A DNA stretch of 34,089 bases from Alphaproteobacteria bacterium (lineage in GTDB: Bacteria > Pseudomonadota > Alphaproteobacteria > Caulobacterales > Parvularculaceae): assembly GCA_013151255.1 (NCBI GenBank), contig JAADIQ010000017.1, positions 1 through 34,089 on the forward strand. Reading direction: 5' to 3'. Positions 16,061 to 23,995 of this stretch are shown here, in pieces. Numbering within the stretch: the first letter of the stretch is position 1; every line of letters begins with the position of its first letter. The translations under genes were made by a program, and so were the position numbers. The notes under the pieces were generated by a model. The model had not been told where the DNA came from. It ran no database searches and was given only the letters and a program-made list of their open reading frames with translations.

Positions 16061-16072
16061 CGACGACGCGGC

Positions 16073-17563
16073 TTACGCCGGTGTCCAGCGCAGCACCGGT
16101 TTTCTCGCCGCCGCAGTCTCGTCTAGGCGGCGGCGCGGTGCATAAACCGGCGCGGCTTTGAACGCCTCAGTCGCGCCTGCCTTAGCGCGTTTGGCCAACG
16201 ACAACAGCGCGCCACAGAACAGATCCAGCTCGCGCTTGGATTCTGACTCCGTCGGCTCAATCAGCATCGCCCCATGCACGACCAACGGAAAATACATCGT
16301 CATCGGATGATAGCCCTCGTCAATCATCGCTTTGGCGATTTCAACGCCGGTGTCTTTTAAAAACCGATCATCGAACAGCGCTTCATGCATGCAATAGCCG
16401 TCAAAGGCCGGAGTCATTTCCACCTTGAGGCGCGCCAGCACATAATTGGCGTTAAGGACTGCGTCTTCTGCAACCTGGCGAACGCCATCGATGCCGTGGC
16501 TCATCATATAGGCGAGCGCACGGGTGAACATGCCCATCTGACCGTGGAAAGCCGTCAGCCGTCCAAAGCTTTTGGCGCCCGGGGTCTCGACCAGATGATA
16601 GTCGCCGTCCCGCCGCTCGACGAAAGGAACCGGCGCAAATTCCGCCAGCGACGCCGCCAGCACTGTCGGCCCCGCGCCCGGACCGCCGCCGCCATGGGGC
16701 GTTGAAAAGGTTTTGTGCAGATTAATATGCATCGCATCAACGCCGAGATCGCCGGGCTTCACCTTGCCGGCAATGGCGTTGAAATTAGCGCCGTCGCAAT
16801 AAAAATACCCGCCCGCATCATGGACCGCATCGGCGATGGCGCGGATATCGCGCTCAAACAATCCACATGTATTGGGGTTGGTGACCATAATCGCGGCGAC
16901 ATCGTCGCCTAATTTTTCTTTCAGCGCGGCAAGGTCAACCCGTCCGGTGGCGTCCGCGGGGATCGCCTCCACCGTGAAGCCACACTGAACGGCGGTCGCC
17001 GGATTGGTGCCATGTGCCGATTCCGGCGCCAACACGCGGGTGCGTTTAGCGCCCTCGCCGCGCGCCTCAATCGCCGCTTTGATGGCCATCATCCCGCATA
17101 GCTCGCCATGAGCGCCGGCCTTCGGCGACATCGCAACCGCCGGCATGCCGGTGAGTTGTTTCAGCCAGTCTGCCAGCGTATCGATTAGCTCCAACGCTCC
17201 TTGCACGCACGATTGCGGCGCCAGTGGATGCAAATCGGCAAAGCCCGGCAGCCGCGCGATTTTCTCGTTGAGGCGCGGATTGTGTTTCATGGTGCATGAG
17301 CCGAGCGGGAACGGGCCCATATCGATGGCGTAATTCTTTTGGCTGAGGCGCACAAAATGGCGCATGGTCTCCGGCTCGGACAGGCCCGGCAGACCAATAT
17401 CGCTATCGCGCCCGAGACCGCCGAGGCGGTCGGCGCGATCTTCCGCAGGCGGAAAATCCACCCCGGTGCGGTCAAGTCCGCCAATCTCGAAAGACAGCGC
17501 CTCTTCGATTTGCAGGGCTTTGTTGCCGGTGAAGGTGGGGTGGTGTTGGGTGTTCGCGGTCAT
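16073..17563 (-). CDS. gcvPB: Glycine dehydrogenase (decarboxylating) subunit 2
   Basis: This is one half of the split P-protein, which decarboxylates glycine on PLP and passes the aminomethyl group to lipoyl-GcvH. The 496-residue protein holds the active site Lys in HINLHKTFSTPHGGGGPG (Lys284). It also has the family blocks GPFPLGSCTMKHNPR, SPKAGAHGELCG and ESAHGTNPATA. Length is normal. Its ATG overlaps the stop of the small upstream gene (ATGA) and not gcvPA, as would be usual, because the small AT-rich gene lies in between. Confidence 0.96.
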   Translation of the reverse strand: MTANTQHHPTFTGNKALQIEEALSFEIGGLDRTGVDFPPAEDRADRLGGLGRDSDIGLPGLSEPETMRHFVRLSQKNYAIDMGPFPLGSCTMKHNPRLNEKIARLPGFADLHPLAPQSCVQGALELIDTLADWLKQLTGMPAVAMSPKAGAHGELCGMMAIKAAIEARGEGAKRTRVLAPESAHGTNPATAVQCGFTVEAIPADATGRVDLAALKEKLGDDVAAIMVTNPNTCGLFERDIRAIADAVHDAGGYFYCDGANFNAIAGKVKPGDLGVDAMHINLHKTFSTPHGGGGPGAGPTVLAASLAEFAPVPFVERRDGDYHLVETPGAKSFGRLTAFHGQMGMFTRALAYMMSHGIDGVRQVAEDAVLNANYVLARLKVEMTPAFDGYCMHEALFDDRFLKDTGVEIAKAMIDEGYHPMTMYFPLVVHGAMLIEPTESESKRELDLFCGALLSLAKRAKAGATEAFKAAPVYAPRRRLDETAAARKPVLRWTPA

Positions 17564-17859
17564 TGTTCAGACTCGAATTCGTTCAGCTTGTACTGGAGTG
17601 ATTCAATTTCTTCTTTTAACCATCTGATCTCTTTCTTGGATTCATATTCGGCCTCACCAATTCGGTGCTCCAAATACATTATGGCCAAGAAAACACCTAT
17701 AAACATTGTTGGGATGCTGCCAAACATCGATTTGATGGCATACCCAATTCCTAATAGTACGCCGATTTTGACTACCCACCAAAGAATGGACAACAAAGCC
17801 TTTGCGGGACTGGCCAATGCATCTTTTATTCGCTTTAGGTGAACTCGCCAGAAATACAC
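17560..17859 (-). CDS. Small membrane/coiled-coil protein inserted in the gcv operon
   Basis: The 99-residue protein is not recognised. A basic amphipathic N-terminus (FWRVHLKRIKDALASPAK) is followed by two hydrophobic stretches (about residues 22-43 and 48-62) and a highly charged helical tail (EHRIGEAEYESKKEIRWLKE onward) predicted as coiled coil. The start is a GTG that directly follows the gcvPA stop (TAAGTG), with a G-run in the 3' end of gcvPA as ribosome-binding site; its stop overlaps the gcvPB start (ATGA). Three sampled 60-base lines give 37-42% GC, whereas a line in gcvPA gives about 75%, so it looks acquired. It should be co-expressed with the gcv genes under the glycine riboswitch. 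A glycine-related role is not shown. Confidence 0.75.
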   Translation of the reverse strand: MYFWRVHLKRIKDALASPAKALLSILWWVVKIGVLLGIGYAIKSMFGSIPTMFIGVFLAIMYLEHRIGEAEYESKKEIRWLKEEIESLQYKLNEFESEQ

Positions 17860-19200
17860 TTAAAGCGCCCCCCGCAACTTAGCGGCAAACGCCTCTATAT
17901 CCGCATCCGTCGTACATTCGCTCGCGGCGACGATCAGTAAATTATCCGCCCCCGGATCACCGGGCCAGAGCCTGCCGCCGGGTACGCCGGCGAGGACGCC
18001 TTGTACTGCTAGTTTTTCAACGACATCGCTGGCGCTTTTGGGCAGCCGCAGGGTGAACTCGTTGAAATAGGCTTTGTTGATGACTTCAACGCCGTTAATC
18101 GCGGCAAGGGCGTCGGCGGTTTTGCAGGCCGCCTGGTGGTTTAATAGCGCGAGCTGGCGCAAACCCGCCTGGCCTAACAGCGTCATATGGATGGTGAAAG
18201 CAAGCACGCAGAGGCCGGAATTGGTGCAGATGTTTGATGTCGCTTTGTCGCGGCGGATATGTTGCTCGCGCGTTGACAGCGTCAACACAAAACCGCGTTT
18301 GCCGTCCACGTCCGTTGTCTCGCCGCATAGCCGGCCCGGCATCTGGCGGAGATATTTCTGGCGGGTTGCAAACAGGCCCACATAAGGCCCGCCAAAGCCA
18401 AGCCCGTTGCCGAGCGACTGGCCCTCGCCGACAAAAATATCGGCGCCCATCTCGCCCGGGCTTTTCAAGCCGCCGAGCGACACCGCTTCTGTCACCACCG
18501 CGATTAATAGCGCGCCCTTAGCGTGCGCGGCCTCGGCAATCGGCGCCAGATCGCGAATGTTGCCGAAAACATCCGGCGTCTGAACAATCACGCAAGCCGT
18601 ATCGTCATCAATCATCGCCGCCAGATCTTCACTGGCGCTGACATCGACCGGCGCGGTGACCACCTCATCCTCAAGCAGTTCCAGATTGGTGCGCGTCACG
18701 GCGCCATAATGCGGGTGCAACCCGCCGGACAGCACCGCCTTTGTGCGCTTGGTGATGCGGCGCGCCATCAGGGCGGCTTCCGCGCAACCGGTCGAGCCGT
18801 CATACATCGACGCATTGGCGACTTCCATGCCGGAGAGCGCTGAAACTTGCGTCTGGAACTCGAACAGATATTGCAGCGTTCCTTGGGCAATTTCCGGCTG
18901 GTAGGGTGTATAGGCGGTTAAAAATTCCGAACGCTGAATAATATGGTCAACGGTCGCCGGAATATGATGCTTATAGGCGCCGCCGCCGATGAAAAACGGG
19001 CCGTCGCCAGCCGCGCGGTTCTTCGCCGCCATCGCACCCAGCGCGCGCTCAACCTCCAGCTCGCCAGCATGATTGGGCAAATCAAAGCTGGCGTTTAAGG
19101 CATCGTCCGGCACATCGGCGAACAACTCGTCAATCTTGCCCGCGCCGATGGTTTTTAGCATCGCGCGGCGGTCAGCGTCGTTGAGGGGAAGGTAGCGCAT
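17860..19200 (-). CDS. gcvPA: Glycine dehydrogenase (decarboxylating) subunit 1
   Basis: The other half of the split P-protein has 446 residues. Family blocks include [15 protein letters not shown] at the start, [54 protein letters not shown] and [18 protein letters not shown]. It pairs with GcvPB to form the active tetramer; the PLP lysine is on GcvPB. The ATG lies three bases after the gcvH stop, in a tight operon. Confidence 0.96.
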   Translation of the reverse strand: MRYLPLNDADRRAMLKTIGAGKIDELFADVPDDALNASFDLPNHAGELEVERALGAMAAKNRAAGDGPFFIGGGAYKHHIPATVDHIIQRSEFLTAYTPYQPEIAQGTLQYLFEFQTQVSALSGMEVANASMYDGSTGCAEAALMARRITKRTKAVLSGGLHPHYGAVTRTNLELLEDEVVTAPVDVSASEDLAAMIDDDTACVIVQTPDVFGNIRDLAPIAEAAHAKGALLIAVVTEAVSLGGLKSPGEMGADIFVGEGQSLGNGLGFGGPYVGLFATRQKYLRQMPGRLCGETTDVDGKRGFVLTLSTREQHIRRDKATSNICTNSGLCVLAFTIHMTLLGQAGLRQLALLNHQAACKTADALAAINGVEVINKAYFNEFTLRLPKSASDVVEKLAVQGVLAGVPGGRLWPGDPGADNLLIVAASECTTDADIEAFAAKLRGAL

Positions 19201-19203
19201 CGC

Positions 19204-19575
19204 CTAGCTGTTCTCCGCAAAGTCTTTATACGCCGCTTCATCCATCATCTCGTCAATTTCGGCCTTGTTGCTCGGGCGGATTTTAACGAACCAGGCCGCG
19301 CCCATCGCATCTTCGTTGATTTTCGCCGGCTCATCGACCACGGCTGCATTCACTTCCACCACCTCGCCGGAAATTGGTGCGTAGACATCAGAGGCCGCTT
19401 TTACCGATTCCACCACCGCCATGTCGTCACCCTTGCTGAAGGTTTTCCCGACATCGGGCAGCTCAACAAACACAACATCGCCGAGCTGTTCAGCGGCGTG
19501 GGCGCTGATGCCGATGACATATAGCTCGCCATCAGCGCGAACCCATTCGTGATCTTTGGTGTACATAACTGTCAT
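19204..19575 (-). CDS. gcvH: Glycine cleavage system H protein
   Basis: GcvH is the lipoyl carrier that shuttles the aminomethyl group from the P- to the T-protein. The 123-residue protein has the standard beginning YTKDHEWVR and the lipoylation site ESVKAASDVYAPISGEV with Lys59. The Gly-rich family end is replaced by KAEIDEMMDEAAYKDFAE, a normal variant of the C-terminal helix. It lies 11 bases after gcvT. Confidence 0.97.
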   Translation of the reverse strand: MTVMYTKDHEWVRADGELYVIGISAHAAEQLGDVVFVELPDVGKTFSKGDDMAVVESVKAASDVYAPISGEVVEVNAAVVDEPAKINEDAMGAAWFVKIRPSNKAEIDEMMDEAAYKDFAENS

Positions 19576-19586
19576 TTTAAGTCTCC

Positions 19587-20705
19587 CTATCCTCGAAAAT
19601 ATCGGTGCGGTATGAACGGCATGTCGGCGATGCGGGCGGGCAATGCCTTGCCCCTGACGATCAACTGAATATCGGTTCCGGTCGCAGCGTGTTCGGTACT
19701 GACATAGCCCATCGCCACCGGGCCACCGACGCTGGGCCCAAACCCGCCGGAGGTGACAACGCCAATCACCGTTCCATCCGTAGACTGAATTTCAGCGCCC
19801 TCGCGCGCCGGCGCCCGGCCAGCGGGTAGAATACCGACGCGCAACCGCGCGGGCCCGTCCGCCAATTCGCGCAAAATCCGCGCAGCGCCCGGGAACCCAC
19901 CCTCGGTGCGGCGCCGCTTGCCGATAGTGAAGGCGATATTGCCCTCTACCGGCGAGATTTCCGGATTTAAATCATGCCCGTAAAGGCACATGCCGGCTTC
20001 AAGGCGCAACGAATCGCGCGCGCCAAGGCCTATCGGTTCAACGCGGTCGTCTTCGAGAAGCAACTTGGCGAGCTTTTGCGTGTCGTCCGCCCAGGTGGAA
20101 ATTTCAAACCCGTCTTCCCCGGTATAGCCGCCGCGCGTCACCACCGCAGTGATGTCGCCGATTTGCATCTCGGCAAAACGCATGAACTTAATCTCCGCCG
20201 CTGCCGGCGCATGTTTGGCGAGCACTTCTGACGCCATCGGTCCCTGCAACGCCAGTAACCCGCGATTATCAAACCGTTCAAGCTTTGCGCCCGCGGGAAG
20301 ACGCGCATTGAGATAGGCGTAATCGTCTTCTTTGCAGGCGCCATTAACGACGATGTTTAACCGGCCATCCGTATCAGAACGGCTCACCATCAAATCATCG
20401 AGGATACCGCCGCTATCATTCAGCAACACGGTCAGGCGCTGGCGCCCGATCCCGAGTTTCTGGATTTCGCCCGGAACCAGCGTCTCCAGCGCTTTGGCGG
20501 CGGCCTCGTGCGTATCGGCGACAATCACCGCCTGGCCCATATGCGAGACATCAAACAGCCCGGCCTTCTCGCGGGTGTGGAGATGTTCTTTCATCACGCC
20601 GAGCGGGTATTGCACCGGCATATCATAGCCGGCAAATTCTACCATCTTCGCGCCAAGCGAGATGTGAAGTTCATGAAGCGGAGTGGTTTTGAGTGTTTGC
20701 GCCAT
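19587..20705 (-). CDS. gcvT: Aminomethyltransferase (glycine cleavage T protein)
   Basis: The T protein releases ammonia from aminomethyl-GcvH and forms 5,10-methylene-tetrahydrofolate. The 372-residue sequence starts TTPLHELHISLGAKMVEFAGYDMPVQY and contains the family blocks LFDVSHMGQ, GALxGPMASEVL-like LALQGPMASEVL, TRGGYTGEDGFEI, LGARDSLRLEAGMCLYGHDL and VTSGGFGPSVG. It is the first gene of the operon and follows the glycine riboswitch after about 45 bases. Confidence 0.96.
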   Translation of the reverse strand: MAQTLKTTPLHELHISLGAKMVEFAGYDMPVQYPLGVMKEHLHTREKAGLFDVSHMGQAVIVADTHEAAAKALETLVPGEIQKLGIGRQRLTVLLNDSGGILDDLMVSRSDTDGRLNIVVNGACKEDDYAYLNARLPAGAKLERFDNRGLLALQGPMASEVLAKHAPAAAEIKFMRFAEMQIGDITAVVTRGGYTGEDGFEISTWADDTQKLAKLLLEDDRVEPIGLGARDSLRLEAGMCLYGHDLNPEISPVEGNIAFTIGKRRRTEGGFPGAARILRELADGPARLRVGILPAGRAPAREGAEIQSTDGTVIGVVTSGGFGPSVGGPVAMGYVSTEHAATGTDIQLIVRGKALPARIADMPFIPHRYFRG

Positions 20706-20749
20706 CTGACAGTCCCAAGATCGCCGGCGTCAAAATCGACGCGGCAACC

Positions 20750-20940
20750 CCGGCTGTCACGGGCACCTGAGAGATTTCGCGCGCTGGCAAAACTTTGCGC
20801 CGCTTACTCCGTCGGTGGGGCGGCTAATCAGCGCCGTCCTCTTTCCAGCCTTTCTTGGCCAATGCGGTCCTTTTGCCTGAGAGTTTCCGGGGCGGTTGCT
20901 CCTTCGGCGCTGACCAGAAACGGCCAGTCTCTCCCGCATG
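20750..20940 (-). promoter_or_regulatory. Tandem glycine riboswitch upstream of gcvT
   Basis: Two consecutive glycine aptamers are readable on the minus strand. The first has GGGAGAG (20935-20929), GCCGAAGGAGCAA (20908-20896) and CTCTCAGGCAAAAGGAC. The second has GGAAAGAG (20846-20839), CACCGACGGAGTAAG, CTCTCAGGTGCCC and the closing GACAG (20758-20754). These are the signature segments of the gcvT-element. In proteobacteria the tandem form usually turns on gcv expression when glycine is plentiful. It leads directly into gcvT, so the whole T-H-PA-small ORF-PB operon should respond. The expression platform between 20750 and 20706 is short; whether it acts on transcription or translation cannot be told. 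Confidence 0.93.
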
Positions 20941-20979
20941 GGCGCGCCGTCGCGAAAGTCATTCACGCCGACGCGCGCG

Positions 20980-21007
20980 AGCATAGGCTGCAACGATTGG
21001 GAGTCAA
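20980..21007 (-). promoter_or_regulatory. Promoter of the gcv operon
   Basis: On the minus strand TTGACT (21007-21002) and TATGCT (20985-20980) are separated by 16 bases. The predicted start near 20973 is about 35 bases before the first riboswitch helix, which fits well. The -35 box is similar to that of the atp promoter in this window. Confidence 0.55.
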
Positions 21008-21044
21008 TGAGTCTGCAAGGATACCCGGGCGGCGATCCGCGCGA

Positions 21045-21491
21045 TCAAGCCGCCTCAGCGCAGGACATGCATGTGCCTTTAATCTCCAGCCGGGCGGTGT
21101 TCATATCAAACTCAGCCGCGCGCACCGCCGGCGTGATGTAGCTTTCAACCGCAACCATTTCCAACTCTGTCACGGTAGAACATCCCTCGCATACGAGAAA
21201 TGTCTGCACCGCATGCGGGCTTTCGTGGTTGCACAGAACATAAGCGTTGAGCCCGTCGAGCTTGTGAACAAGGCCCTTGGCTTCCAGGCCGTCAAGCGCG
21301 CGATAGACCGTCATCGGCGCGCGCACGCCATGCTCTTTCAGGCCGTCGAGAATTTCGTAAGCCTTTAGCGGCTCAGCAGCGACTGCCAGTGCATTCCAGA
21401 CCAGCTTTTCGTTTTTCGCCAAGCCTGCCGGCCGGTCGCGCATCGTCGCGCCGCCCTCAGCACCGCCTGTGCCGTTATTTTCCCGCGTCAT
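21045..21491 (-). CDS. Fur-family transcriptional regulator, Zur-like
   Basis: The 148-residue protein has an N-terminal winged helix (LVWNALAVAAEPLKAYEILDGL, then RAPMTVYRALDGLEAKGLVHKL) and a C-terminal metal-binding/dimer domain. Two CxxC pairs, CEGCST and CMSC, form the structural zinc site, and the HESPHAVQTFLVC segment is like that of Zur proteins. Zur represses zinc-uptake genes when zinc is replete. Zur is favoured over Fur because the HHDH-type iron motif of Fur is not seen; Mur/Irr assignment is less likely. GGAG lies six bases before the ATG. The gene stands downstream of the iron-type binding-protein gene on the same strand. Confidence 0.82.
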   Translation of the reverse strand: MTRENNGTGGAEGGATMRDRPAGLAKNEKLVWNALAVAAEPLKAYEILDGLKEHGVRAPMTVYRALDGLEAKGLVHKLDGLNAYVLCNHESPHAVQTFLVCEGCSTVTELEMVAVESYITPAVRAAEFDMNTARLEIKGTCMSCAEAA

Positions 21492-21512
21492 GGTTTACTC
21501 CGTTACGTCCGG

Positions 21513-21537
21513 AGATATGTTATATCTTTGTTATATC
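21513..21537 (-). promoter_or_regulatory. Candidate autoregulatory operator of the Zur-like gene
   Basis: Upstream of the Zur-like start is an AT-rich patch with GATATGTTATATC (an inverted repeat GATAT/ATATC around GTT, 21514-21526) overlapping two direct copies of TGTTATATC (21518-21526 and 21529-21537) spaced 11 bases apart, about one helical turn. TGTTATA resembles the half-site of known Zur boxes. Operator function is inferred from position and resemblance. Confidence 0.4.
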
Positions 21538-21620
21538 AAAATGGAAACCCATGGCGGGAAAATTTTTTCCCAAGACAACCTAAGCCCGCAAACCATTGGC
21601 TTTGGCGCGCCGCCGCCCGG

Positions 21621-21646
21621 CGGCTGGGGATGGCTAAGGCCAGCCG
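21621..21646 (-). terminator. Hairpin at the end of the binding-protein gene
   Basis: CGGCTGG (21621-21627) pairs with CCAGCCG (21640-21646) across a 12-base loop that contains the stop codon. No T-run follows. It is at best a weak terminator between the binding-protein gene and the Zur-like gene. Confidence 0.25.
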
Positions 21647-22710
21647 ACGCGGTCGAAAATCTGCACCGCCGTGTGCTGATTGGCGCCCAGCGCGGCTACC
21701 GGCAAATCATCCGCCCGGAATGCGCCTAATGCCGCCACAGGACCGGACGGCGCGACTGATGCGACCACCGGATACTCATTGTTGCCGATGGCGAAGGCTT
21801 GCTGGCTTTCATCACGCAACAAAAACTCCAGCAGTTTTTCAGCGTTGGCGGCGTTCGGCGCATGGGTCAAAATCCCGGCGCCGGAAATATTGATGTGCGT
21901 ACCGCGCCCCGATTGGTCGGGAAACAACACGGCGAGCTTGTCGCCGATCGCGGCTTTGTCGGCATCATCCGAGCCGATGAACCGCGCCACATAATAGCTG
22001 TTTACTATGCCAAGCCGGCACAACCCCGCCGCAACCGCCTCGATTTGCGACGTGTCGTTGCCTTGCGGCTTGCGGGCGAAATTCGCAACCACACCGCGCG
22101 CCCAATCTTCCGCCGCCGCTTCGCCTTCATGAGCGATGATAGAAGCGAGCAGGGACTGATTATAAATATTGGAAGACGACCGCACGCAAATCGTTCCGGC
22201 ATTGGCGGGGTCGGCAAGGTCGTCATAGCTGCTAAAGCCTTGCGGCAGGCCCATTTCACGATTGTAGATAATAATCCGCGCGCGCTTGGACAGGCCGTAC
22301 CATTTGCCCTGCGGATGGCGAAATTGCGCCGGGACGCGGGCCTTCAAAGCTTCATTGTCGTTGCTGCGAAAAATTCCACGCTGTTCGCCGCGCCATAAGA
22401 TGCCGGCGTCGGCAGTGATGAACAGGTCAGCCGGCGAGGTGTCGCCCTCACGCACAATGCGCTCGATCAGCGCATCGCCGCCCGCTTCAATCACATTCAC
22501 CTTAATTCCTGTTTCTTCCGTGAACGTATCAAACAAGACGATGTCAGAATCATAATGGCGCCCGGAATAGACATTGACCTCGCCGGCCTCCTGGCTTGGT
22601 GCATCGTCAGCGCTAGCATCCGCCTCCGTTGTCGTCTCTCCGCAAGCCGCCGCCGTCAGCGCCATTGCGCCGATCAACGCGGCGCGCCAAAGCGCTGCCG
22701 GTTTAAACAT
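21634..22710 (-). CDS. Iron(III)-type ABC transporter substrate-binding lipoprotein
   Basis: This 358-residue lipoprotein (lipobox TAAAC, Cys about residue 23) belongs to the FbpA/FutA/AfuA class. After the signal it has GEVNVYSGRHYDSDIVLFD, then ADLFITADAGILWRGE, SKRARIIIYNRE, SSSNIYNQSLLASIIAH and VNSYYVARFIG. The tandem Tyr pair and the other Tyr residues are those used to bind ferric iron in the family. The start MFKPAALWRA at 22710 is chosen because the signal peptide begins there; an ATG at 22782 would add 24 residues without a role. Ferric iron is the likely substrate by family. Confidence 0.88.
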   Translation of the reverse strand: MFKPAALWRAALIGAMALTAAACGETTTEADASADDAPSQEAGEVNVYSGRHYDSDIVLFDTFTEETGIKVNVIEAGGDALIERIVREGDTSPADLFITADAGILWRGEQRGIFRSNDNEALKARVPAQFRHPQGKWYGLSKRARIIIYNREMGLPQGFSSYDDLADPANAGTICVRSSSNIYNQSLLASIIAHEGEAAAEDWARGVVANFARKPQGNDTSQIEAVAAGLCRLGIVNSYYVARFIGSDDADKAAIGDKLAVLFPDQSGRGTHINISGAGILTHAPNAANAEKLLEFLLRDESQQAFAIGNNEYPVVASVAPSGPVAALGAFRADDLPVAALGANQHTAVQIFDRVGWP

Positions 22711-22844
22711 CAGCAGGTTTATCGGCCGTTGGCGGGTCAAAAAATTGGACGGGTGAACGGCGGGGGAAAGGAAATGGGTCATGAGGGTTTGCTTTGGTTG
22801 AGTTTAATTGCGACTAATTCTTAATAGCAGATTATGACAAAAGC

Positions 22845-22865
22845 TCAATAGGCATAATCTATTGA
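22845..22865. promoter_or_regulatory. Inverted repeat upstream of the binding-protein gene
   Basis: TCAATAG (22845-22851) and CTATTGA (22859-22865) form an exact inverted repeat with a 7-base spacer, flanked by A-rich and T-rich runs. It overlaps the fbpC-like stop codon and lies about 135 bases upstream of the binding-protein start. Size and AT-richness suit a repressor operator (a Fur-family site is possible); as a terminator for the ATPase gene the stem would be weak. Confidence 0.35.
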
Positions 22866-23893
22866 TTTTTATAGATAAAAATTCCGGGGCCCGCAAAGGA
22901 TGGATTGACGCGGGCGCCAATGCGCGGCTTTTGCGCCATCGCTACGCGGATCGTCCCGGCCCCCGCCAAGTCGGCGGTCAAGTCCGAGGTGAGATCAACC
23001 ATCCATCCCGGACCAACAAAGCGGGCGTCGGTAATCTGGCAAGCCCCTTCCGGATCGCGCTCGGTAGAAATGGCGCCTTGGCGCAAGACCGCCAGCCCCG
23101 GGCCATCCGCCAGACCCTCAGCCTCGAGATCGCCAAAAGCGGTGATGAGTTTTTCCCGTTCGATGGCGCCATAAAGCGTCTGGCTTCCGGGAAATATCAT
23201 CGCCCCTTCCGGCGTTTGCGGCGCTTCAAACAACGCCGCCGGGGTTTGCGCCTCGACGATGTGGCCGTCGCGCATCAGCGCAATCCGGTCGCCCAGCGCC
23301 AGCGCCTCTTCCGGGTCATGGGTGACCAGCACTACCGCAACGCTTTGTTCTTTCAGTATACGGCGCAAATCCTCACGCAGGCGGCGGCGCAGGACCGCAT
23401 CAACGCTGGCGAAGGGCTCGTCGAGCAGCAACGCTTTCGGGCCGCGGATGAGCGCGCGCGCCAGCGCGGTTCTTTGCTGTTGTCCGCCGGAAAGCTCGTG
23501 CGGATAGCGCTTGGCGAGACCATCGAGGCGCATGGTTTTAATCTGCGCGGCAATGCGTGGCTTTGCGTCGTCAGCCTCAGCGCTGAGGCCAAAGGCGATG
23601 TTTTTTTCAACCGTCATATGCGGAAACAAAACCAGATCCTGAAACACAAACCCGATCGGGCGACGTTCCGGCGGGGTTTCCTTTCCGGGCGTGGCCAGCA
23701 CCTTGCCGTTTAGCTCAACACTGCCGCTTTGCAGGCGCTCCAACCCCGCAGCGATGCGCAAAAGCGTGGTCTTGCCGCAACCTGAGGGCCCGAAAAGACA
23801 CAAGATTTCACCCGGCGCAGCCTCAAACCCGGCCCCCTCCACCGCCGCAACCGCGCCGTAATGGTGGCTGATATCGCGAAGCATGAGACTCAT
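22859..23893 (-). CDS. Iron(III)-type ABC transporter ATP-binding protein
   Basis: The 344-residue protein has Walker A GPSGCGKTTLL, the Q-loop region FVFQDLVLFPHM, the signature LSGGQQQRTALARAL, Walker B ALLLDEPFA and the switch His in VTHDPEEALALGD. The C-terminal 110 residues form a TOBE-like regulatory domain. This is the FbpC/AfuC/FutC layout. It energises the adjacent permease and is divergent from it; the two start codons are about 100 bases apart. Confidence 0.92.
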   Translation of the reverse strand: MSLMLRDISHHYGAVAAVEGAGFEAAPGEILCLFGPSGCGKTTLLRIAAGLERLQSGSVELNGKVLATPGKETPPERRPIGFVFQDLVLFPHMTVEKNIAFGLSAEADDAKPRIAAQIKTMRLDGLAKRYPHELSGGQQQRTALARALIRGPKALLLDEPFASVDAVLRRRLREDLRRILKEQSVAVVLVTHDPEEALALGDRIALMRDGHIVEAQTPAALFEAPQTPEGAMIFPGSQTLYGAIEREKLITAFGDLEAEGLADGPGLAVLRQGAISTERDPEGACQITDARFVGPGWMVDLTSDLTADLAGAGTIRVAMAQKPRIGARVNPSFAGPGIFIYKNQ

Positions 23894-23995
23894 AAGGCTG
23901 CGGGCAATTGACCCATTGCGACCGGACCGGCTTTGGAAATGGCGCAGTTTCGCATAGATGTCTCGTTTCGATGATGCATGAGGCGAAGGAACGCC

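Noticed and set aside
20508..21368. Open frame of 286 codons on the plus strand across gcvT, the riboswitch and the Zur-like gene
   Set aside because: It runs antisense to two well-supported genes and a riboswitch and has no recognisable protein features; high GC creates such frames.
22862..23713. Open frame of 283 codons antisense to the ABC ATPase gene
   Set aside because: The composition is Arg-rich shadow sequence; the opposite strand encodes a clear ATPase with all motifs.
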